NCBI RefSeq assembly: GCF_018138715.1
Contig: NZ_JAGSHX010000006.1
Span: 1,364,001 to 1,428,000 of the forward strand
From: Streptomyces asiaticus
GTDB taxonomy: Bacteria; Actinomycetota; Actinomycetes; Streptomycetales; Streptomycetaceae
Direction: 5' to 3'
Length of the DNA stretch: 64,000 nt
In this document: one piece after another, positions 37,755 to 48,373 of the stretch
Numbering within the stretch: position 1 is the first letter of the stretch
Layout: the number at the start of each line of letters is the position of its first letter
The notes under the pieces: generated by a model
What the model saw: the letters and a program-made list of their open reading frames with translations, nothing else
Database searches by the model: none
What the model was told of the DNA's origin: nothing
Translations under genes and position numbers: made by a program

Positions 37755-38040
37755 GTGTCGCCCCCAACGCCGGCCAATGAGGCGGTCGGCCGGGCCCCCG
37801 GACGGTCGGTCCCGCATGGGCCGTACGACCGGCACGATTCTTGCGACGGCTGCTGCCAATTGGACCAGCCGCCTCCGCATCTCACCTGATCGGGTGACCG
37901 CACCCCAGGCGCCCACCCGAACACCCCGCCGTGCCGCGGACGAGGTGTCGGCTGTTTGCCGTCGACCGGGTGGGGCGGCGGGCTTGGGGCTACGGCGGGG
38001 CCGTAGCCCCAAGCCCGCCCGGAAGGCCACCGGCGCCCGC
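37755..38040. other. Intergenic region with a perfect 19-bp hairpin
   Basis: No gene is supported. At 37978-38018 a perfect 19-bp stem (GCGGGCTTGGGGCTACGGC and its complement) closes on a GGG loop, a probable terminator or transcript end. The rest upstream of the phosphatase start should hold its promoter, but none is obvious. Confidence 0.7.
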
Positions 38041-38182
38041 TAAGCGCTCCGCGGGAAGTGCCCCGACCTGTCGTCGATCGTCCGCGGCGCCGTCGTGGCT
38101 GGTCGCCCACGCGGCGGAGCCGCATATCGACACAGCCGCGGCGGAGCCGCACATCGACACAGCCCGCGCCCCTTCGGGGCGC
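38041..38182 (+). repeat. 143-bp intergenic repeat, copy B
   Basis: Begins TAAGCGCTCCGCGGGA, includes GGTCGCCCACGCGGCGGAGC, the two GCGGCGGAGCCGC palindromes with ATCGACACAGCC, and ends GCGCCCC-TTC-GGGGCGC (38166-38182). Same order and orientation as 2008-2150, with a diverged middle at about 38061-38085. Confidence 0.85.
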
Positions 38183-38596
38183 ACCCGAACCGCACCGGAC
38201 TTCAATGAGGCCGCTTAGCCAGGGTGTCCGGCGACTCGTGACGCCTGCGGCGGGCCGCTCCCCTTCCCGACACCTGACGATATGCGGCTCCGCCGCGTGC
38301 GGGGCTTCGCCCCCAGACCTCGAGCCGGGGCTCCGCCCCTGGACTCCGGGGTCCAGGGGCGGAACCCCTGGTATCGGGAAGGGGCGGGGAGGGGAAAGCA
38401 TCGCTACGCGGCTCCGCCGCGTGGTCCGCCGGACACCCCGTAAGCCGCCACCGCGACGGCCCGCGCAAGCCGAGCAGGCGAGCGGGCGCCGGAGGGCCCG
38501 GGACACCCGCAGCGCGGCGTGCGTCCGCCGTCCCGGGACACCCGCAGCCCCGCGTGGCGTGTGCGTCCGCCGTCACGGGGGCCGGGGTACGGCGAA
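38183..38596. repeat. Repeat-rich gap upstream of the pheT end
   Basis: No gene. Contains two inverted copies of the GCGGCTCCGCCGC palindrome (about 38284 and 38408), a GC-rich segment at 38335-38398 that is the near-exact reverse complement of 12502-12570, and a diverged tandem duplication of about 38 bp around 38498-38577 (shared GGGACACCCGCAGC and GTGCGTCCGCCGTC). Confidence 0.75.
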
Positions 38597-38627
38597 GGGG
38601 CGCACCCGTTGCGTACGGGTGCGCCCC
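38597..38627 (-). terminator. pheST terminator
   Basis: Perfect 13-bp stem (GGGGCGCACCCGT at 38597-38609 with 38615-38627) and a five-base loop, 27 bp past the pheT stop. Confidence 0.85.
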
Positions 38628-38653
38628 TCCGTGGTGGCGCGTGCCGGGTGCCG

Positions 38654-41211
38654 TCAGGCTCCGCGCAGGGTGGCGCCCGTGCGGTCGGCGGCCGCCGACA
38701 CCGCGGCGTCGCGGGAGGCGGCGATCTCCTCGGCGGTCAGCGTGCGGTCCGGGGCACGGAAGCGCAGCGCGTAGGCCAGCGACTTCCTGCCCTCGCCGAG
38801 CTGCTCACCGGTGAAGACGTCGAACAGACGGAGGGATTCGAGCAGTTCCCCCGCGCCCTCGCGCAGCGCCTTCTCGACCTCGGCCGCGGGCACGGACGCG
38901 TCCACGACCAGCGCGACGTCCTGGGTGGCCACCGGGAACGTGGAGACGTGGGGCGCCTCCACACGGCCGGCACCGGCCTGCTCGAGACGGTCGAGCTCGA
39001 TCTCCATCGCGCAGGTGCGCTCGGGCAGCCCCAGGGCCTTGGTGACCCGGGGGTGGAGCTCACCGGCGTTGCCGACGAGGATCTCCTGGCCGTCGACGAC
39101 GGCCAGCAGCGCGGCGCAGCGGCCCGGGTGCCACGGGTCCTGCTGGTCCTGGCGGACGATCAGCTCGACGCCCGCCTCGCGGGCCACGACCCGGCCCGCC
39201 TCGACGGCGTCGGCCCAGCTCACCGGGGTGCCCTTGCCCCACCAGCCGGCCTGCTCGCGGTCGCCCGCGAGGACGACGGCGGCGCGGCGCGGCTGGTGTG
39301 GCAGCGCCGCGTTCAGCCCGGCGATCTGCTCGTCGGTGGGACGGCGGTCGACGGGCAGGACGGCCGCGGGCGGCTCGTCGCCGGTGGCGCGGAAGACCAG
39401 ACCCGTCTCGAAGAGCGCCAGGTCGTGCTCGCCGCGGCCGGCGTTGCGGCGCAGCGCGCCGAGCAGCCCGGGCAGCAGCGTCGTACGGAGCGCGGGCTCG
39501 GTGTCCGACAGCGGGTTGACCAGGCGGACCAGATCGCGCCGCGGGTCGTCGGCGGCCAGCCCGAACTGGTCGAGGACCTCCTCGCCGAGGAACGGGTAGT
39601 TCAGCGCCTCGACGTAGCCGGCCCCGGCCAGCGCCCGGCCGACCCGGCGGTGCAGCCGCTGACGCTCGGTCAGCCCGCGCCCGGCGGGGGGCCGGGGCAG
39701 GGTCGAGGGGAGGTTCTCGTACCCCTCGAGCCGGATGACCTCCTCGGCCAGGTCGTTGGGGTCGGTGAGGTCCGGCCGCCAGCTGGGGACGGTGACGGTG
39801 AGGTCGTCGGCGCCGTAGACGTCGCAGCCGATCTGCTGGAGGCGCCGCACCACGGTCTCGCGGCCGTAGGCCACGCCCGCGACCTTGTCCGGATGGTCGG
39901 CGGGCAGCGTGATGGTGTGCGGGGCCCTGGGCGCGATGATCTCGGTGACGCCCACCTCGGCGGTGCCGCCCGCGAGCAGCACCAGCAGATCGACGGTGCG
40001 CTGCGCCGCCGCCGAGGTGGCCTCGGGGTCGACACCGCGCTCGAACCGCCTGGACGCCTCGGAGGACAGCTTGTGGCGGCGGGCGGTGCGGGCGACCGGG
40101 ACCGGGGCGAAGTGGGCGGCCTCGATGACCACCTCGGTGGTGCCCGCCACCTGGCCGGACTCGGGGTCGGCGGCGCTGTCCGCGATCTCGGTGTTGGCGC
40201 CGCCCATGACTCCGGCGAGGCCGATGGGACCGCTCTCGTCGGTGATGACGAGGTCCTCGGCGTCCAGGACGCGCTTGGTGCCGTCGAGGGTGGTGAGCTT
40301 CTCGCCGGGCTGCGCGCGGCGCACCCCGATCGCCCCGGTGATACGGGAGCGGTCGTAGGCGTGCAGCGGCTGGCCGATCTCCAGCATCACGTAGTTGGTG
40401 ACGTCGACCGCGAGCGAGACGGGTCGCATGCCCGCCTTCTGGAGCCGGCGCTGGAGCCAGATCGGGGAGCGCGCCTCGGGGTCGAGCCCGGTGACGGTGC
40501 GGGCGGTGAAGCGGTCGCAGCCGACCGGGTCGGCGACCTTGACCGGGTAACCGTGGCTGTTGGGCGCGGGCACGTCCAGCAGGGCCGGGTCGCGCAGCGG
40601 CAGCTCGTAGGCGATGGCGGTCTCGCGGGCGATGCCGCGCATCGACAGGCAGTAGCTGCGGTCGGGGGTGACCGCGATGTCCAGGACCTCGTCGACGAGC
40701 TGGAGCAGCTCAATGGCGTCGGTGCCGACCTCGTACTCCGGCGGCAGCACGATGATGCCGTGCGCGCCGTCGTCGCCCATGCCCAACTCGTCGCTGGAGC
40801 AGATCATGCCGTGCGAGACCTTGCCGTAGGTCTTGCGCGCGGAGATCGCGAAGCCGCCGGGCAGCTCGGCGCCGGGCAGCACGACCACGACCTTGTCGCC
40901 GACCGCGAAGTTCCGGGCGCCACAGACGATCTCCTGCGGCTCACCGGTCCCTCCCCCAGAGCCTTCGGCCTGGGAGGTGCCCCCCGCCTGGCCGACGTCC
41001 ACGGTGCAGAAGCGGATCGGCTTCTTGAAGCCCTCCAGCTCCTCGATGGTCAGCACCTGCCCGACGACCAGGGGGCCCTTGAGCCCCGCGCCGAGCTGCT
41101 CGACCGTCTCGACCTCGAGCCCGGCGGCGACGAGTTTGGCCTGTACGTCACGGCCGGTCTCACCGGCGGGCAGGTCGACGTACTCCCGCAGCCAAGAAAG
41201 CGGGACCCGCA

Positions 41212-41212
<1 letters not shown>
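38654..41212 (-). CDS. pheT: Phenylalanyl-tRNA synthetase beta subunit
   Basis: An 852-residue PheT. The N-terminal EMAP-type tRNA-binding domain (about 40-165), B3/B4 editing domain (around [20 protein letters not shown]), B5 domain ([31 protein letters not shown]), a pseudo-catalytic core, and the C-terminal anticodon-binding domain ([28 protein letters not shown] ... [19 protein letters not shown]) are in order. An extra segment [10 protein letters not shown] at about residues 80-90 in the EMAP domain is encoded by a copy of a dispersed short palindrome (40950-40985). Start ATG overlaps the pheS stop. Confidence 0.97.
40950..40985. repeat. Short dispersed palindrome inserted inside pheT
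   Basis: Sequence CCTCCCCCAGAGCC-TTC-GGCCTGGGAGG type with a GTGCCCCCC tail. The same outer sequence (CCCCCAG ... CTGGGAGGTGCCCCC) with a different loop occurs at 42355-42384 and, inverted, at 44839-44868. In pheT it is read in frame. Confidence 0.85.
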
Positions 41213-42555
<1,343 letters not shown>

Positions 42556-43752
42556 TCAGGCCAGATAGGCCGGGGTGCCCACGGGCAGGGTAAATCGGAA
42601 CTCCGCGCCGCCGCCGCGGGCCCGGTCGACGGTGATCGTGCCGCCGTGGGCCTCGACGATGCCCTTGACGATGTAGAGCCCCAGGCCGGTGCCGCCGCGC
42701 TTGCTGCCCCGCCAGAAGCGGGTGAAGACTCGGCTCATCGACTCCTCCGGGATACCGGGGCCCTCGTCGCTCACGGTGACGGCGGTCCTTTCGACAGTGG
42801 GGCCTTCCGCGGGGCCTTCCGCGACCGGCCTGGCCGGTGCGGGCGCTATATCAATGGTGACCGTTCCCTCGCCGTGGCGCACCGCGTTTTCCAGCAGGTT
42901 GCCCAACACCTGATCGATCTTGTCCGGATCGGCCCACAGCCTGGGCAGCGGCCCCCTGACCCTGATCAGGAACCGCTCGGCGGTGTGCCCGGCCGCGGTG
43001 AGCGCCTGCACATGGCGGCGGACGGCGGCGGCGAGATCCACCGGCTGACGGCGCACCTCCAGCCGGCCGGAGTCGATCCGGGAGATGTCCAGCAGCTCGG
43101 CGATCAGCCGGGTGACCCGGTTGGCGTCGGCGTCGACGGTCTCCAGCATCAGCCGCTTCTGGTCGTCGGTGAACCGCTCCCACTTGGCCAGCAGCGTGGC
43201 CGTGAACCCCTTCACGGACGTCAGCGGCGAGCGCAGCTCATGGGCGACGGTCGCGATCAGCTCGGCGTGGCTGCGCTCGGTGCGGCGGCGGGCCTCGGTG
43301 CCGCGCAGACAGACCACCACCCGGCGCACCGGTCCGGTCGGCCGCTCGCGCACATAGCGGGCCGAGACCAGCACCTCGCGGCCGCCCGGCAGCAGCAGGT
43401 TCCGCTCGGGCTGCCCCGCCCGGATGGCCAGCCCTCCATAGGGATCGGTCAGCGCCCACCAGCGCCGGCCGTCCAGGTCCTCTAATGGCAGGGCCACCTC
43501 GAGCCGGCGGCCGATCGCGTCCGCGGGGTCGGTGGCGGTGATCCGGGCCGCCGCCGCGTTGAAGCAGGTGACCAGGCCGGTCTCGTCGGCCACGACCAGG
43601 CCGTCGGGCAGCTCGTCGGGGTGCGGCCCGAACGCGTCCGGCGCGCCGCCGGGGTCCCCCACGGTGGACAGGGGGTCCTGCCCCCCGTCGGGCGGCTCCG
43701 CTCCGGGCGCATGGGCTTCGGCCGCCCTGGCGCCGGAGGTCCTGACGTCCAT
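42556..43752 (-). CDS. Sensor histidine kinase with PAS domain
   Basis: A 398-residue soluble kinase. A PAS domain (LPDGLVVADETGLVTCFNAAAARITATDPADAIGRRLEVALPLEDLDG) is followed by HisKA (ELIATVAHELRSPLTSVKGFTATLLAKWERF, phosphoacceptor His) and HATPase (NLLENAVRHGEGT, VSDEGPGIPEES, GTGLGLYIVKGIVEAHGG). No transmembrane segment and no partner response regulator next door, so it is an orphan kinase. ATG 43752 chosen; GTG 43758 is also possible. Its place between the TrmH gene and pheS is conserved in Streptomyces. Confidence 0.93.
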   Translation of the reverse strand: MDVRTSGARAAEAHAPGAEPPDGGQDPLSTVGDPGGAPDAFGPHPDELPDGLVVADETGLVTCFNAAAARITATDPADAIGRRLEVALPLEDLDGRRWWALTDPYGGLAIRAGQPERNLLLPGGREVLVSARYVRERPTGPVRRVVVCLRGTEARRRTERSHAELIATVAHELRSPLTSVKGFTATLLAKWERFTDDQKRLMLETVDADANRVTRLIAELLDISRIDSGRLEVRRQPVDLAAAVRRHVQALTAAGHTAERFLIRVRGPLPRLWADPDKIDQVLGNLLENAVRHGEGTVTIDIAPAPARPVAEGPAEGPTVERTAVTVSDEGPGIPEESMSRVFTRFWRGSKRGGTGLGLYIVKGIVEAHGGTITVDRARGGGAEFRFTLPVGTPAYLA

Positions 43753-43796
43753 CCCCACACCCCCTCTCGGGTCCCCTCCCAGAGGGGGCAACCCTA

Positions 43797-44630
43797 CTAG
43801 GTCGATGTGACGGAGCGGCACCCTGCGGGAGCGCGCTGCGCACGAGCGGAGGCATAGAGGCACACGGCGGCGGCCGTGGCGAGGTTGAGGCTCTCGGCCC
43901 TGCCGTGAATCGGAACGCGCACCACCTCGTCCGCGAGTGCGCGGGTAGCCTCCGGCAGGCCCCATGCCTCATTGCCGAAGATCCAGGCGGTGGGGGCGCC
44001 CAGCAGCCCGTCGTCCAGCTCGGAGTCCAGGTCCCGCTCCCCCGCCCCGTCCGCGGCCAGCACCCGCGCCCCGGCCTCCCGCAGCCCGCTCACCGCGCGC
44101 TCGACGGGTACGCCGATGGCGACGGGGAGGTGGAAGAGGGAGCCGACGGAGGCGCGTACGGCCTTGGGGTTGTACGGATCCACGGAGGCGTCCGTCAGTA
44201 CGACCGCGTCCGCCCCGGCGGCGTCGGCGCACCGCAGCACGGTGCCGGCGTTGCCGGGGTCGCGGACGTTGGCGAGCACGGCGACAAGCTTCGGCCGGGC
44301 GGCCAGGATCTCCTCGAACGGCGAGTCCAGGAAGCGGCACAGCCCGACGATGCCCTGCGGGGTGACCGTGTCGCACATCTCCGCGACGACGTCGTCGGTC
44401 GCGGTGAACACGGGGATGTCCGCGGCGCGGGCGGCGTCCAGGATCTCCTGGTGCCGCTCGGCGGCCTCGGGGGTGGCGTACACCTCCACGAGATGCGCGA
44501 CGGCCTCCCGTACGGCCTGCGGCCCCTCGACGATGAACCGCCGCTCCTTGCCGCGGAAGCTGCGCTTGGCGAGCCGCCGGGCGGCGGTGACGCGCGGCGA
44601 TCGCAGGGACGTCAATTCGGGGGTCGCCAT
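43797..44630 (-). CDS. TrmH/SpoU family RNA 2'-O-methyltransferase
   Basis: A 277-residue SPOUT methyltransferase. The N-terminal substrate-binding domain starts LTSLRSPRVTAARRLAKRSFRGKERRFIVEGPQAVREAV; the knot motifs are VLANVRDPGNAGTVLRCADAAGADAVVL, AWIFGNEAWGLP and ESLNLATAAAVCLY. Probably methylates 23S rRNA. ATG 44630 is supported by family starts (MATPELTSLRSPRV); the longer reading runs through repeats. Position downstream of rplT is the usual one. Confidence 0.93.
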   Translation of the reverse strand: MATPELTSLRSPRVTAARRLAKRSFRGKERRFIVEGPQAVREAVAHLVEVYATPEAAERHQEILDAARAADIPVFTATDDVVAEMCDTVTPQGIVGLCRFLDSPFEEILAARPKLVAVLANVRDPGNAGTVLRCADAAGADAVVLTDASVDPYNPKAVRASVGSLFHLPVAIGVPVERAVSGLREAGARVLAADGAGERDLDSELDDGLLGAPTAWIFGNEAWGLPEATRALADEVVRVPIHGRAESLNLATAAAVCLYASARAQRAPAGCRSVTST

Positions 44631-45016
44631 GGGGTTGGGTGCGCTTTCTCGTGTGGTGTGTCGGTTGCGCGTGCCGGGCACCGGGCAACCTGCCCGGCCG
44701 CGGGCATCGCCTCGCGGGGCGGCTTCCCCCACCCCGCCCCTCCCCGAAACCGGGGCAAGCCCCCGGACCCCCGGAAGGGGCAGCAGCGCGCCCAGCTGCG
44801 ACCAGCCGTCCGTCGTTGTGGGCAATCGTCCCGCGGAGGGGGTACCTCCCAGCGGTAGCTGGGGGAGGGACGGGTGGGCACAACCCGGCCACCGGGCCGC
44901 ACCCGACGACGAGACCCCAGGGGGCACAGCCCCGCCTCCGGGGCGCGCCCGGAGACGCAACCCCCAGGGGGCACAGCCCGGCCGCCGGGGCTCGCCCGGG
45001 GGCGGCACCGGCATGC
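44631..45016. repeat. Repeat-rich gap between TrmH gene and rplT
   Basis: No gene is supported. It contains a GC-rich segment near 44725-44770 of the CCCGCCCCTCCCCGAAACC family, the inverted short palindrome at 44839-44868 (GTACCTCCCAGCGGTAGCTG), and two adjacent copies of a 39-base unit beginning ACCCCAGGGGGCACAGCCC (about 44917 and 44957). Confidence 0.8.
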
Positions 45017-45053
45017 GTGGACCCGCAGGTGATGCGTTCACCTGCGGGTCCAC
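45017..45053 (-). terminator. infC-rpmI-rplT operon terminator
   Basis: Perfect 16-bp stem (GTGGACCCGCAGGTGA and its complement) around TGCGT, 29 bp past the rplT stop on the minus strand. Confidence 0.88.
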
Positions 45054-45081
45054 TCGGCAATGCTCAGCGCAGCGCTTACGC

Positions 45082-45465
45082 CTACGCGGCCTTCGGCGCG
45101 TTCACATCGCTCGGCAGCGCCTTCTGCGCAGCCTCCACCAGCGCCGCGAACGCGTTCGCGTCGTTGACCGCGAGGTCCGCCAGAATCTTGCGGTCGACCT
45201 CGATGTTCGCGGCCTTCAGGCCCTGGATGAAGCGGTTGTACGTCATGCCATTGGCGCGGGCAGCGGCGTTGATGCGCTGGATCCACAGCTGACGGAAGTC
45301 GCCCTTGCGCTTCTTGCGGTCGTTGTAGTTGTAGACCAGAGAGTGGGTGACCTGCTCCTTGGCCTTGCGGTACAGGCGGGAGCGCTGGCCACGGTAGCCG
45401 CTGGCCTGCTCGAGGATCGCCCGGCGCTTCTTGTGGGCGTTGACTGCCCGCTTGACGCGTGCCAC
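45082..45465 (-). CDS. rplT: 50S ribosomal protein L20
   Basis: A 127-residue L20: [39 protein letters not shown] at the N-terminus (23S rRNA binding tail) and the globular [35 protein letters not shown]. Last gene of infC-rpmI-rplT. In many bacteria L20 represses its own operon through the leader or an internal site; a leader hairpin is present upstream of infC here. Confidence 0.98.
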   Translation of the reverse strand: MARVKRAVNAHKKRRAILEQASGYRGQRSRLYRKAKEQVTHSLVYNYNDRKKRKGDFRQLWIQRINAAARANGMTYNRFIQGLKAANIEVDRKILADLAVNDANAFAALVEAAQKALPSDVNAPKAA

Positions 45466-45578
45466 TTGTTTAACTCCTTGTACGGGGCCGCGGGTGACTC
45501 ACGCGGCCCGGAAACGAATAGGTCCCGGCGGGTCCCGGTCTGGCGCTCGCCTCGCCCCGCCGAAGCGGGGCAGCGGCG

Positions 45579-45773
45579 TCACTTGCCGAGAAGCTTCTTG
45601 ATCTTCTTGGCGTCGGCAGGGGCCATCTCGACCTTTCCGGCCAGGCGGCGCGTCAGCGTGGACGGCTTGTGCTCGAGAAGGTGGCGGCGACCGGCGCGCT
45701 GGCGCACCACCTTGCCGGAGCCGGTGAGCTTGAAGCGCTTGCTGGCACCGCTGTGCGTCTTGTTCTTCGGCAT
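45579..45773 (-). CDS. rpmI: 50S ribosomal protein L35
   Basis: A 64-residue L35: [64 protein letters not shown], complete. ATG 45773 is preceded by GGAGAG. Middle gene of the operon. Confidence 0.98.
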   Translation of the reverse strand: MPKNKTHSGASKRFKLTGSGKVVRQRAGRRHLLEHKPSTLTRRLAGKVEMAPADAKKIKKLLGK

Positions 45774-45916
45774 GTCGCCGTACTCTCCTCGTCGGGGCAC
45801 TTCCGCCTCATCCGGGCGCAGCGCGAGCAGGCCGCTGACCGGTGTGTACGGAAGCGTCGATTATTTCGGTGTGTGTCGGGACCGGGGTCCCGGGGTCGAG
45901 GCTGGCGCCTCGGACA

Positions 45917-46558
45917 TCACGCCTCGGCGGGCTCCTCGGCAGACTGCTCCACGGACGCGTCCGGAGACTGGTCCAGGTGGGGAACGCCTTGGCGCTCCGC
46001 CTTGCGGGCGGCCTGCGCCTCACGGGCTTCGGCCATCGCCTCGGTCTTCTTCTTGTGCGGACCGAGAACCATGATCATGTTTCGGCCGTCCTGCTTGGGG
46101 TTGGACTCCACGAAGCCCAGCTCCTGGACGTCCTCGGCGAGCCGCTGCAACAGCCGGTAGCCGAGCTCGGGCCGGGACTGCTCACGGCCACGGAACATGA
46201 TCGTGATCTTGACCTTGTCGCCCTGCTTGAGGAACCGGACGACGTGACCCTTCTTGGTGTCATAGTCGTGCGGGTCGATCTTCGGCCGGAGCTTCATCTC
46301 CTTGATGACCGTGTGCGCCTGGTTCTTGCGCGCTTCACGGGCCTTCATGGCCGACTCGTATTTGAACTTTCCGTAGTCCATGAGCTTGCAGACCGGCGGA
46401 CGGGCGTTCGCCGCCACCTCGACCAGGTCGAGGTCGTACTCCTGCGCAAGCTCCAGGGCCTTGGCAAGCGGCACAATGCCGACCTGCTCGCCACTGGGAC
46501 CGACGAGTCGCACCTCGGGGACGCGAATCCGGTCGTTGATGCGGGGCTCGGCGCTGAT
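45917..46558 (-). CDS. infC: Translation initiation factor IF-3 (ATC start codon)
   Basis: A 213-residue IF-3 if read from ATC at 46558: (I/M)[67 protein letters not shown] for the N-domain, then [49 protein letters not shown] for the C-domain, and an Ala/Glu-rich tail. No ATG, GTG or TTG lies near the conserved N-terminus; GAGGAGG stands four bases before the ATC. Non-canonical AUU/AUC starts are the known basis of infC autoregulation by IF-3 discrimination. Confidence 0.95.
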   Translation of the reverse strand: MSAEPRINDRIRVPEVRLVGPSGEQVGIVPLAKALELAQEYDLDLVEVAANARPPVCKLMDYGKFKYESAMKAREARKNQAHTVIKEMKLRPKIDPHDYDTKKGHVVRFLKQGDKVKITIMFRGREQSRPELGYRLLQRLAEDVQELGFVESNPKQDGRNMIMVLGPHKKKTEAMAEAREAQAARKAERQGVPHLDQSPDASVEQSAEEPAEA

Positions 46559-46643
46559 GGATCCTCCTCGGTTGCACCACGCGACCGTCTGGCGGACTGC
46601 CGCGTAACGTCTCTTAGTTTTGAGACCACCGCGTCGTGACGCA

Positions 46644-46674
46644 CAAAACGCCCCGACGGGTACACAGGCGGGGC
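46644..46674 (-). terminator. Attenuator-type hairpin in the infC leader
   Basis: On the minus strand GCCCCG (46674-46669) pairs with CGGGGC (46655-46650), followed by GTTTTG, about 90 bases upstream of the infC start. This has the shape of an intrinsic terminator in the mRNA leader and could mediate L20- or IF3-dependent attenuation. Confidence 0.65.
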
Positions 46675-46982
46675 TCCTCATTGACCGGGAGCACCGCCGC
46701 GATATCACCGCGGGGCGCAGCCTGACCGATGACCTGCCAACCGTGGGTCGGGAGGTGGGAGCGTGGAGCCTCCACTTGTGGGCCGGACACACAGGTGACC
46801 GGCCGGTCGTTTATCTACGATACCAGCACCCGCGCGCGATGCTCACCCGCTGCGTCCTGGGTATCCGTCCCGTCCCGCGTCCCCCTCGCCTCCCGGTGAA
46901 CTCACCCGCCCCGTGCGTACGGTGCCGGGCGGACGCCTAGGCTGGGTCACACCGTCCATCCAGGAAGTGAGCCCCGACCACC
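46675..46982. promoter_or_regulatory. Divergent promoter region of infC and the DUF1844 gene
   Basis: About 300 bases without a credible gene between the infC leader and the DUF1844 start. It includes the AT-richer stretch GTTTATCTACGATACC (near 46808) suited to a promoter for the minus-strand infC operon, and AGGAAGTGAGC upstream of the DUF1844 gene as ribosome site. Confidence 0.5.
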
Positions 46983-47348
46983 ATGAGCGACGCCAACGCC
47001 GGGCAGCCGCCGGCCCCCGACTTCGACCGGATGACCCGGGACATCGCGGATGTGCCCGCGGTCGAGGTGATCACCACGGTCGCGGTGCACCTGATGAGCG
47101 CCGCCGCGGTCAACCTCGGCCTGGCCGAGGAGGGCCCCCAGCACAAGGACCTGGACGAGGCGCGGAAGCTGATCAACGCCCTGGCGGGGCTGGTCACGGC
47201 CGGCGCCACGGAGATCAGCTCCTTCCACGCCGCTCCGCTGCGGGACGGCCTGAAGTCCCTCCAGCTCGCCTTCCGCGAGGCGTCGGTGGTGCCGGACGAG
47301 CCGGGGCAGGGGCCCGGCGAGAAGTTCACCGGCCCGATCTTCGGCTGA
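46983..47348 (+). CDS. DUF1844 domain protein
   Basis: A 121-residue protein. DRMTRDIADVPAVEVITTVAVHLMSAAAVNLGLAEEGPQHKDLDEARKLINALAGLVTAG is the conserved helical DUF1844 core; the C-terminal tail is Gly/Pro-rich. The family is widespread next to infC in actinobacteria, function unknown. Convergent with the aquaporin gene. Confidence 0.92.
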   Translation: MSDANAGQPPAPDFDRMTRDIADVPAVEVITTVAVHLMSAAAVNLGLAEEGPQHKDLDEARKLINALAGLVTAGATEISSFHAAPLRDGLKSLQLAFREASVVPDEPGQGPGEKFTGPIFG

Positions 47349-47466
47349 CCGGCCGCCCCTTCCTCAAGGCCGGTAAGGCCGGTCCCTCATGGCCGGTAAG
47401 GCCGGGCCCCGGCATCCGGGCCCCGGCATCGACTCGGCCTCAGGCCGCCTCCGGGCCGCTCGTCGC

Positions 47467-48267
47467 TCAGGCCGCCTCCGGGCCCTTGGTCTCCGGGCCG
47501 CCCGCCTCGGGGCGGTGGCCGCCGCGCATGCGTCCCCACGGCCCGGTCGCCGGGGGCGGATGTGCCTCCTCCCGGTCGGCCTGGCCCGCCGGATGGAGAT
47601 GGGTGAACCGGTGCACCACCGCGGCGAGCACCCCGCCGACCAGCGGCGCCACGATGAACAGCCACAGCTGGCCCAGCGCATCGCCGCCCGCGAAGATCGC
47701 GGGGCCGAAGCTGCGCGCCGGATTGACCGAGGCCCAGGTCAGCGGGATGCCGATCAGATTGGCCGCGGCGAGGGCGAGGCCCACCGGGACCGGTTCGGCG
47801 CCGACCATCGGCACCGCGTGGGTCACCGTGAGGAAGACGAAGACCAGCAGGAAGGTCAGCAGCACCTCGGCGAGGAAGGCCCCGCCCGCGCCCATGCCGA
47901 CCGGTGAGCGGCCGCCGTAGCCGTTGCTGCCGAAGGCGCCGGCCGTCTGGAGCCGGGGCACCTGGTTGGCGAGCAGGAACAGGATCGCCGCGCCCACGAT
48001 CGCACCGACGAACTGCGCGACCCAGTACTGGACGGCCGTACGGATGTCGATGCGCCTGGCCAGCAGCACACCGAGGGTCACCGCCGGGTTGATGTGGCAG
48101 CCCGAGATGCGTCCGAACGCGAAGGCGATCGCGATCAGCGTGAAGCCGAAGGCGAGCGAGACCCCGAGGGCGTTGATGTAGTCGCCCGCCAGGACCAGCG
48201 AACCGACTCCGAAGAGGACCAGCATCGCGGTCCCGATGAACTCCGCTACGACCGTTCTCGTCTCCAT
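47467..48267 (-). CDS. Aquaporin/MIP family channel
   Basis: A 266-residue channel with six membrane segments. Both pore signatures are intact: SGCHINPAVTLGVLLARRI and ASVNPARSFGPAIF. EFIGTAMLVLFGVGSLVLAG is the first helix. Residues near the second NPA suggest a water channel rather than a glycerol facilitator, but this is not certain. A hydrophilic tail of about 40 residues ends in repeated GPE/PEA segments matching small direct repeats in the downstream DNA. Confidence 0.93.
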   Translation of the reverse strand: METRTVVAEFIGTAMLVLFGVGSLVLAGDYINALGVSLAFGFTLIAIAFAFGRISGCHINPAVTLGVLLARRIDIRTAVQYWVAQFVGAIVGAAILFLLANQVPRLQTAGAFGSNGYGGRSPVGMGAGGAFLAEVLLTFLLVFVFLTVTHAVPMVGAEPVPVGLALAAANLIGIPLTWASVNPARSFGPAIFAGGDALGQLWLFIVAPLVGGVLAAVVHRFTHLHPAGQADREEAHPPPATGPWGRMRGGHRPEAGGPETKGPEAA

Positions 48268-48373
48268 GGCGCTCTCCTCACGCAGATTCCGACCGCCAGT
48301 CGCCTAAGCATTGTGGGCGGTATCGGGAGGATTCGCCTGTTGGTCCGCATGGGGCGGGGCCGGGCCCCGCCCC

